Assembly (NCBI GenBank): GCA_002325615.1
Contig: DCSL01000012.1
Location: 723-17,872, forward strand
Origin: Amoebophilaceae bacterium UBA1467
Lineage (GTDB): Bacteria; Bacteroidota; Bacteroidia; Cytophagales; Amoebophilaceae
DNA length: 17,150 bases
Direction: 5' to 3'
The notes under the pieces: generated by a model
What the model was told of the DNA's origin: nothing
Seen by the model: the letters and a program-made list of their open reading frames with translations, nothing else
Database searches by the model: none
Part shown: piece after piece, positions 7,390 to 15,083 of the stretch
How the letters are laid out: each line of letters starts with the position of its first letter
Position numbering within the stretch: position 1 is the first letter of the stretch
Translations under genes and position numbers: made by a program

Positions 7390-10206
7390 TCAACGCATTT
7401 TTTCTTTCAAATATTGGGCAGTATGGTTGCCTTCTAGGCGCGCCAGGGCTTCAGGCGTACCCCCAAAGACTACTTCCCCACCCCGTTCTCCACCTTCTGG
7501 CCCCAGGTCTATGAGCCAGTCAGCACACTTGATTACCTCCATATTATGCTCAATCACCAACACGCTGTTCCCTTCCGCAATGAGCGCATTGATCGCCCTG
7601 AGCAATTTATGGATATCGTGTACATGCAGTCCTGTTGTGGGTTCATCAAAAATGAACAGGGTGTGCTTGTGATGTTGTCCTTTGCTTAGGTAAGCAGCTA
7701 GCTTGACACGCTGTGCCTCTCCGCCGCTCAGAGAATTGGAAGATTGTCCGAGCCGAATGTATCCCAGGCCTACCTCTTGTAAGGGATACAGCTTATTAAT
7801 AATAAGCGGCTGATTTGTAAAGAATATCAAGCTATCATCTACCGTCATGGCTAAGACGTCGGCAATGTTTTTTTCCTGATATTGCACCTCAAGTGTTTCT
7901 TCCTTAAAACGCTTTCCTTGGCAGTTTTCGCAGGTCAGGAAAATGTCGGCCATAAACTGCATTTCAATTTTTATTGCTCCTTCACCTTGACATTCTTCAC
8001 ACCGGCCCCCTTCTAGGTTAAAGGAGAATTGCCCTGGTTGATAACCTCGTTGTTGCGCCAAGGGCTGTGCTGCAAAAAGCTGCCGAATTGGGTCATAAGC
8101 CTTAACATAGGTGCTGGGATTAGAGCGAGAGGATTTGCCAATAGGGTGCTGATCGATAAAATCGATGTGGTCAAGCTTTTGAAAGTCACCTGCTAACCCG
8201 TCGAACTTGCCTGTTTGTTCTGCACGTAGTCCCAGTAGTTTGCTGATGGCCGGATAAACAATTTTTTTTACCAATGTTGATTTTCCTGAACCACTCACCC
8301 CTGTTATTACCGTGAGTACACCCAAAGGAATTTTAACATCAATGTACTTTAAATTGTTCTCGTGTGCTCCTCGGATGAGCAATGCATCACGCCAGACTCT
8401 TCTTTGAGTGGGTACAGGAATCGTATCTAGGCCGTTCAGATAACGGGCCGTATGGCCCTGCTTGAAATTTTGTAATGCATGCCAGTCTCCTTGAAATACC
8501 AGCTGACCTCCCCCGGACCCTGCTTCCGGACCTATGTCAATCAACTGGTCAGCAGCACGCATCACCATCTCCTCATGCTCTACCACGATGACTGTGTTGC
8601 CGAGCTGCTTGAGCGCAATGAGAATGTCCGTAAGTTTGCGAGTATCTCTAGGGTGAAGACCAATGGTAGGCTCGTCTAGAATGTACATCGTACCTACCAA
8701 TGTGCTGCCTAGCGCCGTAGCTAGCTTGATTCTTTGGTACTCCCCTCCTGATAAAGTAGCCACCGGTCGGTTTAGGGTAAGATACCCCAATCCTACCTGC
8801 TCCAAATAAAGAAGCCGATCCCTAATCTCTTTCAAGGGCCTTGCAGCAATAGGCTGTTGATGAGCGTCGAGTGTCAATTGGTCAAAAAACTGTACCAGCT
8901 GCTCCACCGACATGAGCAAAAGTTCAGTAATAGCCCGACCACCTACTTTAACATAAGCGGCGTCTTTTCTGATTCTTGTCCCTTGACAATCAGGACAGTC
9001 CGTTTTTCCTCTGTAGCGCGACAAGAGTACTCTATACTGGATTTTATGAACGTGGCCAGCTAGGTATTTAAAAAAAGTATCTAGGCCTTGAAAGAACTCA
9101 TTGCCTGTCCATAAGAGCTTTTTTTGTTCGGCCGACAACTCGTTGTAGGGCTTATGGATAGGGAAGTCAGCCTTCTTACTCTGGTTAATCAGAGGAGCAA
9201 GCCATTTTTGCATGGCTTCGCTTTGCCAGGGCAAAATGGCGCCTTCATAAATAGCCAGGCGCTTGTTAGGAATCACCTTGTCTTCGTCAATGCCCAGGAT
9301 CTTGCCAAAGCCTTCGCAAGTTCTACAGGCTCCATAGGGATTATTAAAGCTAAAAAAATTCATCGAAGGGACTTCGAACGCAACGCCATCCCGTTCAAAC
9401 CGATCAGAAAAGGTTCTCAGCGCCTTTCCAAATACCTCAATCAAGCATACTCCCTCTCCTTCGAAAAAGGCAGTTTGTACAGAATCTGATAGCCTAAATT
9501 GATGAGCTTCATCGTGCTTATTCACTGCTATACGGTCTACCAGAAGATAAAGCTCCTCCTGTGTACTAAGCTTGGCTTGGTCTGTTATGAGCTCCTCAAT
9601 CAACAGCAGTGCTTCTCTCTGTATTACCCTGGTAAACCCTTTTCCTAACTCTATCTTTAGCGTATCGGCCAAGCTACGGTCTTGGGATCTTTTGAGTGGG
9701 GAAAGGATCATTACTTTGGTGCCTTCTTGATGCTGTTGGATGTAATCGACCACATCCGAGACACTGTCTTTAGTGACTTGCTGGCCGCTGACAGGCGAGT
9801 ACGTAATGCCAACTCTGGCATAGAGGAGCTTTAAGTAGTCATAAATTTCTGTGCTAGTACCCACCGTAGAACGTGGATGCTTGGTATGGTTTTTTTGCTC
9901 AATGGCAATGGCTGGCGCAACTCCCCGGATATACTCTACGGCTGGCTTTTCCATCCTGCCCAGAAATTGTCGGGCATAAGCACTAAGGCTTTCTACATAC
10001 ATCCGCTGGCCCTCTGCAAAAAGTGTATCAAAAGCCAAGGAAGATTTTCCTGAGCCAGAAAGTCCAGTAATAACCACGAGCTTGTTGCGAGGAATAGCAA
10101 CGCTCAGATTTTTTAGGTTGTGCACACGAGCCCCTTTGACGATGATATATTCTCGAGCATCTAGCTGGTCTAAGTCCGTCTCGTGGTTAGAAGAAAGATT
10201 ACTCAT
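7390..10206 (-). CDS. uvrA: Excinuclease ABC subunit A
   Basis: Damage-recognition ATPase of nucleotide excision repair; forms a dimer that loads UvrB on lesions. 938 residues, normal length, starting MSNLSSNHETD before the conserved IIVKGARVHNLKNL. First Walker A GLSGSGKS at 48-55, followed by the family segment YVESLSAYARQFLGRMEKP. UvrB-binding and insertion domains follow. First zinc module: CRTC-x-GFG and CPDCQGTR. First signature LSGGEYQRIKLA and Walker B MYILDEPTIGLHPRD. Second Walker A GVSGSGKST near 636-644. Second zinc module CEECQGEG / CENCQGKRF, which contacts DNA. Second signature LSGGEAQRVKLA and FIFDEPTTGLHVHD. All catalytic elements are present and intact. The PLD-like gene follows after 18 bp. 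The upstream neighbour, an exonuclease, is divergent across 127 bp. Confidence 0.98.
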   Translation of the reverse strand: MSNLSSNHETDLDQLDAREYIIVKGARVHNLKNLSVAIPRNKLVVITGLSGSGKSSLAFDTLFAEGQRMYVESLSAYARQFLGRMEKPAVEYIRGVAPAIAIEQKNHTKHPRSTVGTSTEIYDYLKLLYARVGITYSPVSGQQVTKDSVSDVVDYIQQHQEGTKVMILSPLKRSQDRSLADTLKIELGKGFTRVIQREALLLIEELITDQAKLSTQEELYLLVDRIAVNKHDEAHQFRLSDSVQTAFFEGEGVCLIEVFGKALRTFSDRFERDGVAFEVPSMNFFSFNNPYGACRTCEGFGKILGIDEDKVIPNKRLAIYEGAILPWQSEAMQKWLAPLINQSKKADFPIHKPYNELSAEQKKLLWTGNEFFQGLDTFFKYLAGHVHKIQYRVLLSRYRGKTDCPDCQGTRIRKDAAYVKVGGRAITELLLMSVEQLVQFFDQLTLDAHQQPIAARPLKEIRDRLLYLEQVGLGYLTLNRPVATLSGGEYQRIKLATALGSTLVGTMYILDEPTIGLHPRDTRKLTDILIALKQLGNTVIVVEHEEMVMRAADQLIDIGPEAGSGGGQLVFQGDWHALQNFKQGHTARYLNGLDTIPVPTQRRVWRDALLIRGAHENNLKYIDVKIPLGVLTVITGVSGSGKSTLVKKIVYPAISKLLGLRAEQTGKFDGLAGDFQKLDHIDFIDQHPIGKSSRSNPSTYVKAYDPIRQLFAAQPLAQQRGYQPGQFSFNLEGGRCEECQGEGAIKIEMQFMADIFLTCENCQGKRFKEETLEVQYQEKNIADVLAMTVDDSLIFFTNQPLIINKLYPLQEVGLGYIRLGQSSNSLSGGEAQRVKLAAYLSKGQHHKHTLFIFDEPTTGLHVHDIHKLLRAINALIAEGNSVLVIEHNMEVIKCADWLIDLGPEGGERGGEVVFGGTPEALARLEGNHTAQYLKEKMR

Positions 10207-10321
10207 GGCTTTCAGAGTATGCTCAAGATGATGCGCTGCGAGTTATGCAACACGATTACCATGCCTATTGTTTGATGACATAAGCATTTAGCTTAATTTT
10301 TCAGGAAATACTACTCCCATA

Positions 10322-10347
10322 CGTACATACCCTATGCGTACATACCC
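10322..10347. repeat. Short tandem direct repeat spanning the exonuclease start codon
   Basis: CGTACATACCC occurs at 10322-10332 and again at 10337-10347, a period of 15 bases. The ATG of the exonuclease (10334) sits between the copies. It could be a small duplication or a binding site for a regulator; nothing decides between these. Confidence 0.4.
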
Positions 10348-11065
10348 CAAGCAAGTGCTCAAAAGTATCCTTTTTCTTGATATAGAAACTGTTTCTTGTG
10401 TAAGTTCTTACCAAGAACTAGATGATGCACTAAAACCATTGTGGGATAAAAAAGCCGCTATTATTAGGAAGACTGACCAAGAGAAGGCCAGTGATTTGTT
10501 TTTTGAGAAGGCAGCGATCTATGCAGAGTTCGGAAAAGTCATTGTCATTGGCCTGGGCATTGTCACTTTTGATGAGCATGATGTGCCGACACTGCGTGTC
10601 AAGGCATTGAACGGCCATGATGAAAAGGCCTTGCTCCAAGAATTTAAGGAGGTACTAGAGACCAGTTTTCAGCAGGATCGTCTAAGGCTGTGCGCACACA
10701 ATGGCAAAGAGTTTGACTTCCCCTATTTATGTAGAAGGATGCTGGTCCATGGTATTCCGTTGCCTCGGGCATTAGACATAGCAGGAAAGAAGCCTTGGGA
10801 AGTAGCGCATCTGGATACTATGGAGCTCTGGAAGTTCGGCGACAGAAAGAGTTTTACACCTTTACACTTATTGGCGATACTATTTGGCATCAGCTCTAGC
10901 AAGGAGCTGATGGAAGGAAGCAAGGTTAATCACTATTACTACACAGGAAATAACCTGGGTAAGATCGCAGCCTATTGCTTGCAAGATGTAGTGGTTACCG
11001 CCCAGCTTTTCCTAAAAATGAATTGCTGGAAGCCTATCCAGCCAGTAGATATTGTTTTTACTTAG
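10334..11065 (+). CDS. Predicted 3'-5' exonuclease related to the PolB exonuclease domain (DEDDy)
   Basis: 243 residues. Motif ExoI is FLDIET with Asp16 and Glu18. ExoII is AHNGKEFDFPYL with Asp128. ExoIII is YCLQD with Tyr214 and Asp218, the Y-x3-D pattern of the DEDDy group. These are the metal-binding acids of a ribonuclease H-fold exonuclease. The arrangement matches the stand-alone family related to the proofreading domain of B-family polymerases (DNA_pol_B_exo2), common in Bacteroidota. No polymerase domain is attached. A role in DNA repair or end trimming is likely but unproven. It lies directly upstream of nusA, where rimP would usually be expected, and is divergent from uvrA. The ATG at 10334 lies between two short repeats; no Shine-Dalgarno sequence is seen. 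Confidence 0.88.
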   Translation: MRTYPKQVLKSILFLDIETVSCVSSYQELDDALKPLWDKKAAIIRKTDQEKASDLFFEKAAIYAEFGKVIVIGLGIVTFDEHDVPTLRVKALNGHDEKALLQEFKEVLETSFQQDRLRLCAHNGKEFDFPYLCRRMLVHGIPLPRALDIAGKKPWEVAHLDTMELWKFGDRKSFTPLHLLAILFGISSSKELMEGSKVNHYYYTGNNLGKIAAYCLQDVVVTAQLFLKMNCWKPIQPVDIVFT

Positions 11066-11166
11066 TACTTTTTAAGTGCCTCATTCAATGATTTAGCGAC
11101 TAATAGTTTGAATTTTGCGTTTTTTTCCCAAGATTAGCGTCGGGATAAAAGAAGTTAAGTTCACCG

Positions 11167-11188
11167 AGGGGCATGGGCCCCTATTTTT
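11167..11188 (+). terminator. nusA: Intrinsic terminator or attenuator in the nusA leader
   Basis: AGGGGC (11167-11172) and GCCCCT (11177-11182) form a perfect six-pair, GC-rich stem around an ATGG loop, followed at once by ATTTTT. It is the best intrinsic terminator shape in the window. It lies 102 bases after the exonuclease stop and 41 bases before the nusA ATG. It may simply end the exonuclease transcript, with a nusA promoter packed into the following 40 bases, or it may be a leader attenuator. Confidence 0.6.
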
Positions 11189-11228
11189 ATACACTAGACA
11201 TCATGGAAGCTTTATTGAAGTAACAACA

Positions 11229-12464
11229 ATGGATAGTAAAAAATTAATTGAATCGTTTGCAGAATTTGCAAGGGCTAAGAACATAGACCGTCCTACTGTG
11301 ATTAGGATTCTGGAAGATGTCTTCAGGGCAATGATCCGAAAGAAGTTTGAGATGGATGATAACTTCGACATCATCATCAACCTGGACGAGGGAGATTTAC
11401 AGATATGGCGTTTCAGGGAAATTGTCGATGATAATTCTGAAGATATATGGGAACATGATAAGATGAGCCTGTCCGAGGCACGGAAGATAGAGGATGATTT
11501 TGAGATAGGGGAAGAGGCAGCAGAGGAAATAGAATTCATCAGTTTTGGGCGAAGAGCGATCATGGCGGCCAAGCAAGCGTTACTTCAAAAAGTTAAGGAT
11601 TTAGAGAAGGATGTACTCTATAAAAAGTACGCAGAGCTGATCGGGGAAATGATCAGTGCAGAAGTGTACCAAATATTGAATAGGGAAGTAATCCTACTAG
11701 ACGATGAAAAAAACGAGTTGATATTGCCTAACTCAGAACAGATTCCTAAAGACCGCTTCAAGAAAGGAGAGTATGTTCGTGCCATCGTTCACAAAGTAGA
11801 GCTACAAGGGAGTATACCCAGAGTCATCCTCTCAAGGACTTCGCCTGTGCTACTAGAACGGTTATTTGAGAGTGAAGTGCCTGAAGTATCCGAAGGGTTG
11901 ATTACTATCAAAAAAGCAGTGCGTGAGCCTGGAGCAAGAGCCAAAGTAGCTGTAGAGTCTTATGACGACCGCATAGACCCAGTAGGCGCTTGTGTAGGCA
12001 TGAAGGGTTCTCGAATCCACAGCATTGTTAGAGAGCTGCAGGGGGAGAATATTGATGTGATCAACTATACCGGTAACCTAGACCTGTACATTACTAGGGC
12101 GCTTAGTCCTGCCAAGCTGAGTAGTATTCAGCACAAAGGAGATAGGGTTGCTGTGTATCTAAAGCCAGAGCAAGTTTCTCTAGCCATTGGTAGGGGGGGG
12201 CAAAACATTAAGTTGGCAAGTCGGTTGATTGGCAAAGAAATCGATGTGTACAGAGAACTGAATGACCAAGAGGATGACGTGAGCATAGAAGAGTTTGCAG
12301 ATGAAGTAGAAAGCTGGATCATCGATGAGCTCAAGAAAATAGGACTTGATAGCGCCAAAAGTGTCTTGGCGGTAGCCAAAGAAGACCTTGAGCGAAGAAC
12401 AGACTTGGAGAGAGAGAGCATTGACGCGTTATACAGTGTTTTAAGCCGAGAATTTGAAGATTAA
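11229..12464 (+). CDS. nusA: Transcription termination/antitermination factor NusA
   Basis: RNA polymerase-binding elongation factor controlling pausing, termination and antitermination. 411 residues from the chosen ATG at 11229: N-terminal domain (about 1-130, MDSKKLIESFAEFARAKNID), S1 domain (about 135-200, FKKGEYVRAIVHKVE), KH1 with GMKGSR at 257-262, and KH2 with IGRGGQN at 320-326. The acidic repeats of E. coli NusA are absent, as is usual in this phylum. The frame opens upstream at a TTG (11115), but those 38 codons cross the terminator hairpin and do not resemble NusA, so I reject that start. KH2 is encoded through a run of eight G (12193-12200). The stop codon overlaps the infB start (TAATG), implying coupled translation. 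Confidence 0.96.
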   Translation: MDSKKLIESFAEFARAKNIDRPTVIRILEDVFRAMIRKKFEMDDNFDIIINLDEGDLQIWRFREIVDDNSEDIWEHDKMSLSEARKIEDDFEIGEEAAEEIEFISFGRRAIMAAKQALLQKVKDLEKDVLYKKYAELIGEMISAEVYQILNREVILLDDEKNELILPNSEQIPKDRFKKGEYVRAIVHKVELQGSIPRVILSRTSPVLLERLFESEVPEVSEGLITIKKAVREPGARAKVAVESYDDRIDPVGACVGMKGSRIHSIVRELQGENIDVINYTGNLDLYITRALSPAKLSSIQHKGDRVAVYLKPEQVSLAIGRGGQNIKLASRLIGKEIDVYRELNDQEDDVSIEEFADEVESWIIDELKKIGLDSAKSVLAVAKEDLERRTDLERESIDALYSVLSREFED

Positions 12465-15055
12465 TGACAATAGGTAGACCCATGTCCGAAGGAAAGATAA
12501 TGCGACTCAGTCAAGCAGCGAGAAAGCTCAATGTAGGAACTACTACCATCGTGGCATTTCTTGTTGAAAAAGGCATTAAAGTCGAAAACAAGCCCCATGC
12601 AAAGATCACACTAGACCAGTTTAATATGCTGGCCAAAGAGTTTGCTGGCGCTGCTGTGGACAAGGAAGAGGCATCGGAAATAGCCATTGGTGCAAGTTAT
12701 GTAGATCATCCCATCCTTATTGCAAAAGAGGTACCGAAGCTTGCTCCTAAAGAACAAAAAATCATCCCACATCATGAGACTGTTGTACCCCAGCTACCTG
12801 GTGTGAGCCTGGTGGGCAAAACATCGCTTGAAAAAGCGAGTAAGCCAGCCAAAGAAAATGAAAGTCCACCAGCCCAAGTATCTGAGGCAATCACTACAGT
12901 CACATCAGTGCCCTCAGAAGAAGATCAAGTGGTTCCTTCTGAGAGGATCACCGTAGAAAAACAAGAAAACCTAAAGGGCCTGACAGTGTTGGGCAACATG
13001 GCCTTGCCCAAATCCGGAGATAGGCAATTCCGTCAAGTAGCTTCCTCTGACACTAAACAGGAGCAAAAAAAGAGGCTCAGAAAAAGAATAGTGACGCCTA
13101 AGTCAGTAGAGCGTAAGCCTACAAGTCAAGCAGGGACTAAAAAAGAGAGCGTATCCGAGCAAGAGATTCAAGAGCAAATAAAAAATACGCTGGCAAAGCT
13201 TAGTGGAGGGAAGACGCAAGATAACCGAGCTAAATACAGAAGAGAAAAACGATCAGCCATTGCTGAAGCCCAAGAAGAGGAGTTGCTACGTGTCAAAGAA
13301 GAAGCCCAAATTCTCAAAGTGACAGAGTTTATTTCAGCTAATTACTTGGCTTCACTGATGGGTGTTTCAGTTAATGAAGTCCTATCTACCTGCATGTCAC
13401 TCGGCATGGTGACCTCCATCAATCAACGTTTAGATGCAGAAGCCATTACGATCATTGCCGATGAGTTTGGCTATCACGTTGAGTTTACTGACGTGCAAGA
13501 AGAAACAGCAGAGGAAGAAGAGCAAGACCGTCCAGAGGACCTGGTAGCCAGAGCGCCTATTGTTACTATTATGGGCCATGTAGACCATGGAAAGACTTCC
13601 TTGCTCGACTATATCCGTAAAACGCAGATCACCAAAGGGGAAGCAGGAGGTATTACACAACATATTGGTGCCTACGACGTAATCACAGAGAGTGGGCAAA
13701 GAGTCGCCTTCTTGGATACTCCTGGCCACGAAGCTTTTACAGCCATGCGAGCGAGGGGTGCTAAAATTACTGATATTGTCATTATTGTAGTAGCTGCTGA
13801 CGACAGGGTAATGCCCCAGACCAAAGAGGCAATTAGCCACGCCCAAATAGCAGGTGTGCCCATTGTAGTGGCCATTAATAAAATGGATAAGCCTGAGGCC
13901 AATCCAGATAAGATTAAAGAAGAACTGTCTAGCATCAACATCTTGGTAGAAGACTGGGGAGGCAAGTACCAAAGCCAAGCCATTTCTGCCAAGACGGGCC
14001 AAGGTATTAAGGAACTCCTAGAGAAAGTGCTCCTTGAAGCTGAGTTTCTAGCACTACAAGCCAACCCCAACAAAAGAGCGAGAGGAACAGTACTAGAAGC
14101 TTCCTTAGACCAAGGAAAGGGATATGTAACTACACTGATGGTACAATCCGGTACGCTTAGAGTCGGTGATATGGTCCTGGCAGGTGCCTACTACGGTAAG
14201 GTTAAAGCCATGACCGATCATCTTCTCCACCATGTTAAAGAAGTCATTCCCTCAACGCCCGTTCGGGTATTGGGTCTGAATGGTGCCCCACAAGCAGGAG
14301 ATGCATTCCGAGTAATGACTTCCGACAAAGAAGCCCGTGAGGTAGCTATCCACAAGCAGCAAATTCTACGAGAACAAAGCCTACGCACTAAAACCCACAT
14401 TACCCTGGATGAAATTGGCAGAAGGTTGGCCATTGGTAACTTTAAAGAGTTGAATATTGTCCTCAAAGGTGATGTGGACGGCTCTGTAGAAGCACTTGCT
14501 GATGCACTGCTCAAGCTTTCTACTGAGGAAATCCAAGTCAATATAATTTACAAGAGTGTAGGGGCTATCTCCGAATCTGATGTCCTGCTGGCTGCTGCTG
14601 CTGATGCCGTTGTGATTGGCTTTCAGGTGAGGCCTTCTGCCAATATTCGTAAACTTGCTGCAAAAGAAGGGATTGATATTCGCCTCTATTCTATTATTTA
14701 TGATGCTATTGACAATGTGCGAGATGCTATGCAAGGCATGCTAGCGCCTTCTAGAGAAGAGGTAGTTACAGGCAACGCGATAGTAAGAGAGGTCTTTAAA
14801 ATATCTAAGGTAGGCACTGTGGCAGGCTGTTATGTGACGGATGGGCGTATTAAAAGGGATAACCAAATACACTTGGTTAGAGGCGGCGTCGTGATTTATA
14901 CGGGCTATATCAATCAACTTAGGCGGTTTAAGGAGGATGTCCAGGAGGTAAAGAACGGTTTTGAGTGTGGTATTAGCATAAAAAAATTTAACGACATCAA
15001 AGTAGATGATGTGATTGAGGGATTTGAGGAGAAAGAGGTAGCACGTAAACTCTAG
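12464..15055 (+). CDS. infB: Translation initiation factor IF-2
   Basis: GTPase that brings fMet-tRNA to the 30S subunit and promotes subunit joining. 863 residues from the ATG at 12464, whose A is the last base of the nusA stop. A second ATG at 12482 (MSEGKIMRLSQAARKLNV) matches the usual family N-terminus better and may be the true start. The N-terminal IF2-N module is followed by a long, charged, low-conservation linker (about 60-270) and a second IF2-N-like module (ILKVTEFISANYLASLMGVSVNEV). The G domain has GHVDHGKT (371-378), GITQHIG, DTPGH, NKMD and SAK. Domains II, III and IV (the fMet-tRNA-binding C-terminus) follow and look intact. It converges on the ABC exporter gene 28 bp away, with no clear terminator between. 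Confidence 0.97.
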   Translation: MTIGRPMSEGKIMRLSQAARKLNVGTTTIVAFLVEKGIKVENKPHAKITLDQFNMLAKEFAGAAVDKEEASEIAIGASYVDHPILIAKEVPKLAPKEQKIIPHHETVVPQLPGVSLVGKTSLEKASKPAKENESPPAQVSEAITTVTSVPSEEDQVVPSERITVEKQENLKGLTVLGNMALPKSGDRQFRQVASSDTKQEQKKRLRKRIVTPKSVERKPTSQAGTKKESVSEQEIQEQIKNTLAKLSGGKTQDNRAKYRREKRSAIAEAQEEELLRVKEEAQILKVTEFISANYLASLMGVSVNEVLSTCMSLGMVTSINQRLDAEAITIIADEFGYHVEFTDVQEETAEEEEQDRPEDLVARAPIVTIMGHVDHGKTSLLDYIRKTQITKGEAGGITQHIGAYDVITESGQRVAFLDTPGHEAFTAMRARGAKITDIVIIVVAADDRVMPQTKEAISHAQIAGVPIVVAINKMDKPEANPDKIKEELSSINILVEDWGGKYQSQAISAKTGQGIKELLEKVLLEAEFLALQANPNKRARGTVLEASLDQGKGYVTTLMVQSGTLRVGDMVLAGAYYGKVKAMTDHLLHHVKEVIPSTPVRVLGLNGAPQAGDAFRVMTSDKEAREVAIHKQQILREQSLRTKTHITLDEIGRRLAIGNFKELNIVLKGDVDGSVEALADALLKLSTEEIQVNIIYKSVGAISESDVLLAAAADAVVIGFQVRPSANIRKLAAKEGIDIRLYSIIYDAIDNVRDAMQGMLAPSREEVVTGNAIVREVFKISKVGTVAGCYVTDGRIKRDNQIHLVRGGVVIYTGYINQLRRFKEDVQEVKNGFECGISIKKFNDIKVDDVIEGFEEKEVARKL

Positions 15056-15083
15056 TGCATCATTCCTCAAAAAGTATGGCTCC

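Noticed and set aside
9124..9489. 121-codon plus-strand open frame inside uvrA
   Set aside because: It is antisense to intact, strongly conserved uvrA coding sequence; such shadow frames are expected.
11115..11228. Extended NusA start at the TTG at 11115
   Set aside because: It would translate through the terminator hairpin, starts just after an in-frame stop, and adds residues with no NusA similarity.
14588..14607. CTG/GCT triplet repeat in infB
   Set aside because: It encodes a normal Leu-Ala-rich helix of IF2 and is too short to be a notable microsatellite.
15040..15083. Terminator between the convergent infB and ABC exporter genes
   Set aside because: Only a 4-bp GCAC/GTGC pairing without a T tract is visible, so I do not call one.
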